DNA of 14,747 bases. Origin: Sulfurimonas sp. (GTDB taxonomy: Bacteria; Campylobacterota; Campylobacteria; Campylobacterales; Sulfurimonadaceae). Position 1 is the first letter of the stretch. The number at the start of each line of letters is the position of its first letter. The notes under the pieces were generated by a model that was not told the DNA's origin, ran no database searches, and was given only the letters and a program-made list of their open reading frames with translations. Of this stretch, positions 6,754-13,989 are shown piece after piece. The stretch spans positions 1 to 14,747 of the forward strand of contig QNZR01000098.1 of NCBI GenBank assembly GCA_003978475.1, in the 5' to 3' direction. The translations under genes were made by a program, and so were the position numbers.

Positions 6754-6911
6754 TGTGTGTCACTCCGTATAAAAAATTATTACTGGAATTTTAGCCTAAA
6801 AAACCAAAAATGTAACGTTTTCCCAAAAGAGCAGGAAAATCTCTGCTTTTTCAAGCAAAATTCAAACATCTTTATTATATTATTAGCTCAACTTTTATTA
6901 AAAGGCTTAGT
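6754..6911. promoter_or_regulatory. Divergent promoter region between ppa and the oad operon
   Basis: This AT-rich 158-base interval must hold the promoters of ppa (minus) and oadGAB (plus). On the plus strand an A/T-rich TATATTATTA stretch at about 6877-6886 is the best -10 candidate for oadG, and AAAGG six bases before the oadG ATG is its ribosome binding site. A weak hairpin AGCAG/CTGCT (6830-6834/6843-6847) followed by Ts lies upstream of that -10. No operator is recognised. Confidence 0.4.
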
Positions 6912-7154
6912 ATGGAAACAAACCTTGTTATTGAGGGTTTTAAATTTTTAATACTCGGGATGGGAACGGTATTGATTTTTTTAGTGGTTTTAATACTGTT
7001 AATGAACCTGCAGCGAAAAATAATTGAGCGATTTTTTCCTGAACCTCAAGGGATTTCTGAGGCACCAGGTGCAACACCGGGCACACAGGCAAAAGATACG
7101 AAAAAAATTGTTGCAGCCATAAGTGCGGCAATCATGCATCACAATAAAGCGTAA
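6912..7154 (+). CDS. oadG: Oxaloacetate decarboxylase Na+ pump, gamma subunit
   Basis: This 80-residue protein has one N-terminal transmembrane helix (about 9-31, FLILGMGTVLIFLVVLILLMNL), then a Pro/Ala/Gly-rich linker and a basic C-terminal helix. This is the OadG architecture: the helix anchors the complex to the beta subunit while the soluble tail binds the alpha subunit. GMGTVLIFL matches the family's conserved start of the helix. OadG is usually about 80 residues. It is the first gene of oadGAB, eight bases before oadA, with AAAGG six bases ahead of the ATG. The position next to oadA and oadB makes the assignment firm although the sequence is poorly conserved. Confidence 0.9.
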   Translation: METNLVIEGFKFLILGMGTVLIFLVVLILLMNLQRKIIERFFPEPQGISEAPGATPGTQAKDTKKIVAAISAAIMHHNKA

Positions 7155-7162
7155 GGAATACG

Positions 7163-8980
7163 ATGGCTAAGAAATTTATTGACATAATGGACACCACATT
7201 TAGAGACGGCTTCCAGTCGGTTTTTGGAGGACGTGTCTTAATGGATGACTTCTTTCCGGCGGTAGAAGCTGCGAAAGAGGCGGGAATAACGCACTTTGAG
7301 TTTGGCGGCGGAGCACGGTTTCAATCACTGTTTTTCTATTTGAATGAAAATGCTTTCGACATGATGGATCGTTTCCGCGCCATAGTCGGCCCCGATGCCA
7401 ACCTGCAAACACTTGCTCGGGGTGTCAATACCGTGATGCTCGATACCGGCAGTCGTGAGTTGATTGACCTGCATGCCAAACTTTTTAAAAAGCACGGCAC
7501 AACAACCATTCGAAACTTTGATGCACTCAATGATGTAGAGAACTTAAAGTATTCAGGTGAGCGCATTGTGCATCATGGTCTGAAGCATGAGATCGTTATT
7601 ACCTTAATGGATCTGCCGCCACACTGTGAAGGGGCTCATACGGTTGAATTTTATGAAAAAACACTCCGTGAAATTTTAGATAGCGGGATTCCATACAGCT
7701 CTATCTGTTTTAAAGATGCCAGCGGTACGTCCAACCCCAATAAAATTTATGAAACCATCAAAATGGCACGGCGTCTGGTGCCTGAAGAGACGCATTTGCG
7801 TCTGCATACGCATGAAACTGCCGGTGTCTCGGTTGCGGCATATCTGGCTGCGCTTGATGCCGGAATTGACGGTATCGATATGGCGGCATCTCCGGTAAGC
7901 GGCGGTACCAGTCAGCCCGATATTCTAACTATGCTCCATGCTACGAAAGGGATGAATTATGATCTTGGCGGTTTGGAACTTGAAGCGATTTTGACCTATG
8001 AAGAGGTATTGAACGACTGCTTAAGCGACTATTTCATGCCGCCGGAAGCGACCATGGTATCACCGCTTATTCCATTTTCGCCCATGCCCGGCGGTGCGCT
8101 TACGGCCAATACGCAGATGATGCGGGACAATAACATGCTAGATCGCTATCCCGAAGTCATTCGTGCGATGCGAGAAGTTGTGGAAAAGGGTGGTTACGGA
8201 ACGTCGGTGACACCGGTATCGCAATTTTACTTTCAACAGGCACTGAATAATGTGATTCAAGGACCGTGGAAAGCGATTGCTCCGGGTTACGGTAGGATGG
8301 TTCTGGGTTATTTTGGTAAGACTCCGGTAGCACCGGATCCTGACGTTGTTAAAATTGCCTCGGAAAAACTGGGCTTGGAGCCGACAACCAAAAGTGCTAT
8401 TGATATTGCCGATGCCGATGAGCGAAAATCTATTGCTTGTTGGATTGAGCGTCTTGAGAAAGAGGGCATTAAAGTCAATGAAGAGAATGTCTTTATTGCC
8501 GCGTCGTGCGACGAAAAAGGGATTGCCTTCTTAAAAGGTGAAGCCGAAGTCAATGTTAGAAAAATTTCACAAATGCAAGCAGAGAGTGCGGTTGCAGCAA
8601 CACAGGAGAACAAAGGTATGGGAACAGGAAGTTATACAGTAGTAGTAGATGGACAAAAATTTAGTGTTCAGGTGGCTGAAGGCAATGCTGATATTCAGGT
8701 CACTGCCGTCAATGGCGAGAGTGTGGCACCGGTAGCTGCTACACCGGCTCCGGCGGCATCGGGAGAGAGTGAAGATATTAAAGCGATGTTGCCGGGTTCG
8801 GTTTGGAAGATTATTGCCAATCCGGGTCAAAGCGTTAAAGAGGGAGATACCTTGATTATTTTAGAGTCAATGAAGATGGAGATTGATGTCGTTGCCCCGC
8901 GAGACGGCGTGGTTCACTCAATTAATGTTAACGTCAACGATAAGGTAGTTGAAGGTCAAGTCGTAGCAGTATTGGGTTAA
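7163..8980 (+). CDS. oadA: Oxaloacetate decarboxylase alpha subunit (biotin carrier plus carboxyltransferase)
   Basis: This 605-residue protein has three parts. The carboxyltransferase TIM barrel (about 5-290) starts DTTFRDGFQS with metal ligand Asp10, has CFKDASG with Lys184 as the likely carbamylated residue, and has LHTHETAG with metal-binding His215 and His217; SGGTSQP (246-252) carries the catalytic Thr. A linker region (about 300-470) follows, then an Ala/Pro-rich hinge (519-536). The biotinyl domain ends the protein, with ESMKM and biotinylated Lys571. It transfers CO2 from oxaloacetate to biotin; the beta subunit then decarboxylates biotin while exporting Na+. Pyruvate carboxylase subunit B has the same layout, but flanking oadG and oadB favour the decarboxylase. 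The barrel start DTTFRDGFQS differs from the more usual DTTLRDAHQS. AAGGA lies five bases before the ATG. Confidence 0.95.
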   Translation: MAKKFIDIMDTTFRDGFQSVFGGRVLMDDFFPAVEAAKEAGITHFEFGGGARFQSLFFYLNENAFDMMDRFRAIVGPDANLQTLARGVNTVMLDTGSRELIDLHAKLFKKHGTTTIRNFDALNDVENLKYSGERIVHHGLKHEIVITLMDLPPHCEGAHTVEFYEKTLREILDSGIPYSSICFKDASGTSNPNKIYETIKMARRLVPEETHLRLHTHETAGVSVAAYLAALDAGIDGIDMAASPVSGGTSQPDILTMLHATKGMNYDLGGLELEAILTYEEVLNDCLSDYFMPPEATMVSPLIPFSPMPGGALTANTQMMRDNNMLDRYPEVIRAMREVVEKGGYGTSVTPVSQFYFQQALNNVIQGPWKAIAPGYGRMVLGYFGKTPVAPDPDVVKIASEKLGLEPTTKSAIDIADADERKSIACWIERLEKEGIKVNEENVFIAASCDEKGIAFLKGEAEVNVRKISQMQAESAVAATQENKGMGTGSYTVVVDGQKFSVQVAEGNADIQVTAVNGESVAPVAATPAPAASGESEDIKAMLPGSVWKIIANPGQSVKEGDTLIILESMKMEIDVVAPRDGVVHSINVNVNDKVVEGQVVAVLG

Positions 8981-8984
8981 TGCA

Positions 8985-10304
8985 ATGAAAATATTTTTAC
9001 TCTCTATTGTTTCCGTTTTAATGCTGATGACATCGGCTTATGCCGAAGGTCACGGCGCAGCAGATCCGCTTACGACGCATCAGGAAGAGGATTATGTATC
9101 TAAGGGTATGGGTGAGATGATTGGTAATTTCCTTGCTTCTACCGGTATTGTTGCATTGGTTTCGCCTGATGAGAATGAGTTGAGTGCTCACGGTGAGCCG
9201 ATGAGTGATTTTCATAAAGGTCTGGGTCGTGTTATTATGATTCTGATTACCTTTTTACTCTTTTGGCTGGCAATTAAAAAGGGTTTTGAACCGCTGTTGC
9301 TGCTGCCTATTGGGTTTGGCGGACTGTTGGCCAACATTCCCATTGCAGGTATTTCCGGACCTGACGGCTTTTTGGGAGTGTTGTATGAGGCAGGACTCGC
9401 CAATCAGCTTTTTCCGATTCTCATCTTTATGGGGGTTGGTGCCATGACCGATTTCGGCCCGCTGTTAGCCAACCCGAAAACAGCACTTCTGGGCGGTGCG
9501 GCGCAGTTCGGCATTTTTGGTACACTTGTCGGTGCGGTAGCACTTTCAGAATATACGACACTTTTTGATTTTACACTCAAGCAAGCCAGTGCGATTAGTA
9601 TTATTGGCGGGGCTGACGGGCCGACCTCCATTTTTATTGCCAGTGCACTGGCTCCCGAGCTCTTAGGTGCCATTGCAGTCGCGTCTTACTCCTATATGGC
9701 AATGGTGCCCATTATTCAGCCTCCGATTATGAAGGCATTGACCACCGATGAGGAGCGTAAGATCAAAATGACGACGCTGCGTCCGGTATCGCGTTTGGAA
9801 AAGTTGGTATTTCCCATTATGGTGCTGACACTTGCTATTTTGGTACTTCCGGAAGCGACACCGCTAATTGGAGCCTTTATGTTTGGTAATTTCTTAAAGG
9901 TCTCGGGTGTTGTCGATCGCCTTTCTGACACTATGGAAAATGCACTCATTAATATTATTACCATTTTTTTAGGTTTGGCAGTCGGTTCAAAGCTTTCAGC
10001 CGATCAGTTTTTAGTTGCCGATACGTTAGCGATTCTTGCTTTAGGGATTATAGCGTTCTCTGCGGGTACAGCAGCGGGCGTCATTATGGCGAAAATCATG
10101 AATAAGTTTCCCGGAACCAAGATTAATCCGCTGATTGGTTCTGCCGGGGTATCTGCGGTTCCCATGGCCGCTCGTGTATCCAATAAGGTCGGTATGGAGT
10201 ATGACCGAAGCAATATTTTACTCATGCATGCGATGGGACCTAATGTTGCGGGAGTTATTGGTTCTGCCGTTGCGGCAGGGGTACTGCTTTCAATTTTTAA
10301 TTAA
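8985..10304 (+). CDS. oadB: Oxaloacetate decarboxylase beta subunit (Na+-translocating)
   Basis: This 439-residue polytopic membrane protein carries out carboxybiotin decarboxylation coupled to Na+ export. Family landmarks are FEPLLLLPIGFGGLLANIP (101-119), IGGADGPTSIF (207-217) with the Na+-site Asp211, and NPLIGSAGVSAVPMAARVSN (381-400) with the conserved Asn, Ser and Arg of the transport path. Unlike the Klebsiella protein, which begins almost directly before the first core helix, this one starts with a signal-peptide-like segment MKIFLLSIVSVLMLMTSAYA and about 50 polar residues before that helix (around 82). The start follows the oadA stop by four bases with little Shine-Dalgarno, implying coupled translation. 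The operon ends in the hairpin at 10318-10350. Confidence 0.95.
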   Translation: MKIFLLSIVSVLMLMTSAYAEGHGAADPLTTHQEEDYVSKGMGEMIGNFLASTGIVALVSPDENELSAHGEPMSDFHKGLGRVIMILITFLLFWLAIKKGFEPLLLLPIGFGGLLANIPIAGISGPDGFLGVLYEAGLANQLFPILIFMGVGAMTDFGPLLANPKTALLGGAAQFGIFGTLVGAVALSEYTTLFDFTLKQASAISIIGGADGPTSIFIASALAPELLGAIAVASYSYMAMVPIIQPPIMKALTTDEERKIKMTTLRPVSRLEKLVFPIMVLTLAILVLPEATPLIGAFMFGNFLKVSGVVDRLSDTMENALINIITIFLGLAVGSKLSADQFLVADTLAILALGIIAFSAGTAAGVIMAKIMNKFPGTKINPLIGSAGVSAVPMAARVSNKVGMEYDRSNILLMHAMGPNVAGVIGSAVAAGVLLSIFN

Positions 10305-10317
10305 CGCTTTTCATCTC

Positions 10318-10354
10318 AAATTACATGTAAATTCGATTTACATGTAATTTTTTT
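10318..10354 (+). terminator. Perfect 15-bp hairpin ending oadB, overlapping the cheV stop
   Basis: The arm at 10318-10332 (AAATTACATGTAAAT) is the exact reverse complement of 10336-10350, with a 3-base loop (TCG). A run of seven Ts (10348-10354) follows on the plus strand, giving a rho-independent terminator for oadGAB 13 bases after the oadB stop. The minus-strand side lacks a long T run. Each arm contains the palindrome TTACATGTAA, so the structure is also two copies of that palindrome 17 bp apart. The cheV stop codon is inside the right arm. Confidence 0.8.
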
Positions 10355-11288
10355 CATTCATCATCGTAACGATCAGTGGAATAATATCTTTACTTTTGGT
10401 TTTATCAACAAAACCGTCGGCTCCCAAACCTTCAGCTTCACGTTTATTATTATCCCCTGTCATGGAACTATTGACAATAATGGGTATGTGAGCCGTCTCC
10501 TTCCGTGCGCGCAGTTGTTGAATGACGGTAAAACCTGACATTTCCGGCATTTCGATGTCGGTGACAATGGCGGGAATGACCGTCGGATCTGAAAGTGCAA
10601 ACACATAATCAATCAGCTGCTTGCCGTTATCAAAAAGTTTATAGGAAATTTTGGAGTTTTGAAAGACAATACTGAGGTGTTTTTGTGCCGTTTTGGAATC
10701 CTCGGCAATAAGCACGGTGCCTTTGAGCAGTTTTTCCGGAAGTACCAGATCTTTAAGGTTTTCGGGAGAAGCACCGGTATCGACCATTGCCTGAGGAATG
10801 ACATCGGCAAGAAGTTTCTCATAGTCCAGCACCAGACACAAACTGCCGTCTTCAAGCCGGGTATCGTTAATAATCATGGAACGATCACCCGAACTGTAGC
10901 TTTGGGGGGCATGCATCTGTGCCCAATTTTTTTTGACGACACGAAAGGCAAACATAATACGAAGTCCAATAATAATGCCGTTAAAATCACAGATGAGAAA
11001 GTTGGACTTGTCGTTGTCCTGTTTACTAAAATGGTTGCCCAGCCAGACGGGGAGGTTTAAAATGGGAATTTGGGTTCCCCGTAAGACAATGGTACCTTCT
11101 AAAAGAGGATGAGCTGAAGGAATAAGCGTCAATTTATGACGTTTGGCTTCTACAACTTCACGGGTTTTAAAGACATTTATGGCATAAAAAGGAGATTCGA
11201 CACTCTCATCCACTTTAAAGACAAGAAGCTGTACTTCATTGTTTTTTGCCAGATTGGTTGACGCATCGACATGATCTAACATGGACAT
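10338..11288 (-). CDS. cheV: CheV chemotaxis coupling protein (CheW domain plus receiver)
   Basis: This 316-residue protein starts at the ATG at 11288, chosen because AAGG lies eight bases upstream; the in-frame GTG at 11297 overlaps that site. Residues about 18-165 form a CheW domain (LLVFKVDE...FYAINVFKTREVVE, GTIVLRGTQIPILNLPVWLG), which couples chemoreceptors to CheA. Residues about 190-312 are a receiver domain with acidic pocket Glu196/Asp197, phosphoacceptor Asp244 in AIVTDIEMPEMSG, Ser274/275 and Lys296. CheV acts at receptor arrays, and phosphorylation by CheA is thought to tune adaptation. Campylobacterota often carry several CheV copies. The last codons (Asn-Tyr-Met-stop) lie in the terminator hairpin of convergent oadB. 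An inverted repeat sits over the probable -10. Confidence 0.94.
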   Translation of the reverse strand: MSMLDHVDASTNLAKNNEVQLLVFKVDESVESPFYAINVFKTREVVEAKRHKLTLIPSAHPLLEGTIVLRGTQIPILNLPVWLGNHFSKQDNDKSNFLICDFNGIIIGLRIMFAFRVVKKNWAQMHAPQSYSSGDRSMIINDTRLEDGSLCLVLDYEKLLADVIPQAMVDTGASPENLKDLVLPEKLLKGTVLIAEDSKTAQKHLSIVFQNSKISYKLFDNGKQLIDYVFALSDPTVIPAIVTDIEMPEMSGFTVIQQLRARKETAHIPIIVNSSMTGDNNKREAEGLGADGFVDKTKSKDIIPLIVTMMNEKNYM

Positions 11289-11316
11289 CGGGAACACCTT
11301 GTGGAAAAATTGTTTA

Positions 11317-11343
11317 ATTATATCTAAAAAACATTAGATATAA
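11317..11343 (-). promoter_or_regulatory. Probable cheV promoter with overlapping inverted repeat
   Basis: Arms TTATATCTA (11318-11326) and TAGATATAA (11335-11343) are perfect 9-bp inverted repeats around an 8-base spacer. On the minus strand TATAAT (11322-11317) lies 28 bases before the cheV ATG and is a consensus -10 box; it overlaps one arm. A dimeric regulator bound to the repeat would cover the core promoter. It is not followed by a T run in a terminator position. Confidence 0.5.
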
Positions 11344-11459
11344 CATTAATTTTGTTACTATCTTGTGTCATGGTTATTGAGAGCGGCATCTTTATTTTAA
11401 AAGTCTATTTGAAGCAAGCTCTGTGTAAAATAAGAGCGATTAAACGGATGGATAAGACA

Positions 11460-12257
11460 ATGAAATTAATAATGACTTTAATAGTGACTTTGTCGGTACT
11501 TTGCGCAAAAGAGTACTATGCCAAAGTAGAACCCTATGAGATTAAAACCATCTCATCCAACGTCTCTGCCGTCGTATTGCGAGCCGACGAAGCTAAAGAA
11601 GGCACACTGTTGGACGGGAACGATTATATTGTTTTAGATGATAAACTCGATACTGTCGAATTGAAAAAGATCACCCGCAAGATGGCATTGTTACGTCAAA
11701 CTATAGCGTACAACCAAAAGATGATTCAGAACTACGAAGCCCTGCTGGAAAAAAAGAAGCGCAATTTTGAACGTATTAAAAACCTCAAGATTAAATCCAG
11801 TGTTGAGAAAGATCGGGAGTTTTATGATCTTGTTGCCAGTCAGAACCAGTATCTTAACACTCAAAAAGAGCTGGCTAATATTACCATTCAACTCAATGAC
11901 CTTCAGCTAAGAGAGGCGGTACTAAAAAAGAGCATTCGCGATAAACACCTGAGCAATAAGGGGTGGATGCTGTATGATCTATTGGTACATCAGGGTGCTT
12001 TTGTCACTCCTTCAACACCGTTGGCACAGTTAGCTGATGTCTCCAAAGCGAAACTTGTTATCTATTTAAATCGTGATGAAGTTGAGGGTGCGTTAGCCAA
12101 AACGCTTTATATTAACGGCATAAAAAGTCCTTATAAAATCACCAAGATATGGCGTATTGCCGATGCCAAGCATCTTTCGAGCTATAAAGCCGAGATTGTT
12201 ATGGATGCGCCCAAAGTCTTTTCAAATTTAGTCAAAGTGGAGTTGCGGGATGAGTAA
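11460..12257 (+). CDS. HlyD/RND-type periplasmic adaptor-like protein (membrane fusion protein)
   Basis: The protein has 265 residues from ATG 11460, chosen because a signal peptide follows directly (MKLIMTLIVTLSVLCA|KEY); an in-frame ATG at 11448 is possible, and the 30 codons before that look non-coding. Layout is typical of a membrane fusion protein: a first lipoyl-like half (about 20-60, KVEPYEIKTISSNVSAVV...GTLLDGNDYIVLDD), a long charged alpha-hairpin/coiled coil (about 62-162), then the second half (GAFVTPSTPLAQLADVSKAKLVIYLNRDEV, 179-208) leading into a beta-barrel segment. Such proteins bridge an inner-membrane transporter and an outer-membrane channel, but no transporter gene is adjacent here. 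The C-terminus overlaps the next gene by eight bases. It is shorter than most full adaptors, so the fold assignment is good but the role is open. Confidence 0.7.
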   Translation: MKLIMTLIVTLSVLCAKEYYAKVEPYEIKTISSNVSAVVLRADEAKEGTLLDGNDYIVLDDKLDTVELKKITRKMALLRQTIAYNQKMIQNYEALLEKKKRNFERIKNLKIKSSVEKDREFYDLVASQNQYLNTQKELANITIQLNDLQLREAVLKKSIRDKHLSNKGWMLYDLLVHQGAFVTPSTPLAQLADVSKAKLVIYLNRDEVEGALAKTLYINGIKSPYKITKIWRIADAKHLSSYKAEIVMDAPKVFSNLVKVELRDE

Positions 12258-13989
12258 CATATCTGCTTGTCCTTTAGACTGTTATGATGCCTGTTCCGTG
12301 GTGTATGACAAGGGGATGTTACAGGGGGATTTAAGCCATGAACTGACCCAGGGTTTTTTATGTCCGCATCTCAACCATTACAGTGCATACAAGCCGATAA
12401 GTACGGCACGCTACAAGGGGAAAACTATTTCACTTGAGGAGGCGGTTACCATATTGAAACACTCAATACGTGCTTGTGACGCTTCAAAAATTCTGCATTA
12501 CAGAGGTCATGGAAATTTTGGTTTAATGCAGGGTGTCAGTGACTATTTTTTTGCGAAACTCGGAGCGACACTCACCTCGGGTTCGTTATGTGACGGTGCC
12601 GGAGAAGCCGGTATTCTAGCCGGGCGCGGCAGTAACAAACAGTTAGATCTCAAACAGATTGAAGATGCGCAGACCGTCATCGTCTGGGGACGTAATCTTC
12701 ATGTTACCAACTCGCATCTGTTACCCTATATTAAGGGTAAAAAACTTATTGTGATTGATCCTGTCACGACAAAAATTGCCGCGCAGGCTGATCACCATAT
12801 TCAGATTAAACCGCACGGTGACCTTTTTTTGGCGCTGCTATTGAGTCGTTTTGTTGTCATTAATGATATCGAGGCGCTTGATTTTTTAGAGGAGCATACT
12901 GAAGGATTTCAGGAGTTCTATGAGTTGACCCAGACGGTACGTATTAAAAGTGTTTTGGAGTCTATTGACGTGACACTGGGAGATATTGGTAAGGTACTGG
13001 AGCTAGTCGGTGGTAAACGAACGGTTATTCTAGTCGGTGTCGGAGTACAAAAACATCGTGAAGGTGCTGCGGTGCTTCGTGCGATTGATGCGTTTGCCGC
13101 CGTGTTGGGACTGTTTGGAAAAAAGGGGTGTGGTGTCAGCTATCTGGGTGCATCGCAAGAGGGCATCGAGAACCCTTTTGCCCTCGCAGCTAACACGGTT
13201 TCCAAAGTGACGGCAGATTTTTCAAAATTTGACCTGGTCTTTGTTCAAGGAAGCAATCCCCTCAATCAGATGCCTGCATCGGCACGGGTCAAGGAGCGTT
13301 TTGCAAAAGCCAGAATGACGGTCTATTACGGTCTGTATGAGAACGAAACGTCGGAGGCGGCGGATCTGGTGATTCCGACATGTCATTTTCTACAAAAGCA
13401 CGATATACGCTGCTCATATGGCACTCACCATATGTTAAAGATGCCGCAGGTGATGGAACGCGAGAGCGGTATTGGTGAGTATGACCTGATGGCAGCATTG
13501 TGTGAATGTTTTGGCATTGCATTGCAAAGTGAACAGGAATATCTGGAACATTTTGCCGCATTTTCCGAGGAAAAAGAGAGTGGAAATACGGTTAAAGGGC
13601 GCGACCGTATTGCCTATGAAAAAGGGTTTGATACCGATGACGGGCGCTTTGCATTTATGGATGAATATGAATTTGAATATGTCGATGCAAACAAACTTTT
13701 TTTAATTACATGTAAAAGTGCGCGGAGTCTGAATTCGCAGTTTCAGCGAGACCGACATGTTTATCTTCACCCTGATCTTGGCTTTGAGGAGGGTATAATG
13801 GTTACGGTCGTCTCTGACATAGGCGAGGTGGCACTCAGTGTCAAGCACAACAGCAATCTGCGAAGAGACTGTGTTTTGATCTATTCAGGGGTACACGGCG
13901 TGAACAACCTGACACCGTCGTATGTTAGCTATGAAGGGAACAATGCGGTGTATCAAGATAAAAAAGTGGAGGTGAGACGATGCGAGTAG
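12250..13989 (+). CDS. Molybdopterin oxidoreductase (Mo-bisMGD, 4Fe-4S), substrate unknown
   Basis: This 579-residue protein belongs to the DMSO-reductase superfamily. The N-terminus has a [4Fe-4S] motif with Cys7, Cys11, Cys15 and Cys38 (CPLDCYDAC ... GFLCPH). Cys114 in TSGSLCDGAGEAG stands where the molybdenum ligand is expected. IVWGRNLHVTNSHLLPYI...LIVIDPVTTKIAAQADHHIQIKPHGDLFLAL (144-196) and FVQGSNPLNQMPAS are cofactor-domain blocks, and the C-terminal beta-barrel domain (about 480-575) includes LITCKSARSLNSQF and GVNNLTPSYVS. No Tat signal is present, so it is cytoplasmic. At 579 residues it is shorter than formate dehydrogenase or nitrate reductase catalytic subunits, and no partner Fe-S or FdhD gene is adjacent. 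The start overlaps the adaptor gene; the end overlaps argD. Substrate is unknown. Confidence 0.85.
   Translation: MSNISACPLDCYDACSVVYDKGMLQGDLSHELTQGFLCPHLNHYSAYKPISTARYKGKTISLEEAVTILKHSIRACDASKILHYRGHGNFGLMQGVSDYFFAKLGATLTSGSLCDGAGEAGILAGRGSNKQLDLKQIEDAQTVIVWGRNLHVTNSHLLPYIKGKKLIVIDPVTTKIAAQADHHIQIKPHGDLFLALLLSRFVVINDIEALDFLEEHTEGFQEFYELTQTVRIKSVLESIDVTLGDIGKVLELVGGKRTVILVGVGVQKHREGAAVLRAIDAFAAVLGLFGKKGCGVSYLGASQEGIENPFALAANTVSKVTADFSKFDLVFVQGSNPLNQMPASARVKERFAKARMTVYYGLYENETSEAADLVIPTCHFLQKHDIRCSYGTHHMLKMPQVMERESGIGEYDLMAALCECFGIALQSEQEYLEHFAAFSEEKESGNTVKGRDRIAYEKGFDTDDGRFAFMDEYEFEYVDANKLFLITCKSARSLNSQFQRDRHVYLHPDLGFEEGIMVTVVSDIGEVALSVKHNSNLRRDCVLIYSGVHGVNNLTPSYVSYEGNNAVYQDKKVEVRRCE

Noticed and set aside
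6830..6852. Weak hairpin AGCAG/CTGCT followed by Ts upstream of oadG
   Set aside because: Only five firm base pairs with an 8-base loop, and it lies upstream of the likely -10, so it is not a convincing terminator or attenuator.
10659..11060. 133-residue plus-strand open frame opposite cheV
   Set aside because: It lies wholly antisense to cheV, whose CheW and receiver motifs are unmistakable; the composition is low-complexity and no ribosome binding site was seen.
11352..11459. N-terminal extension of the adaptor gene starting at 11352
   Set aside because: The first 36 residues look like translated promoter DNA; a proper signal peptide begins at the ATG at 11460.
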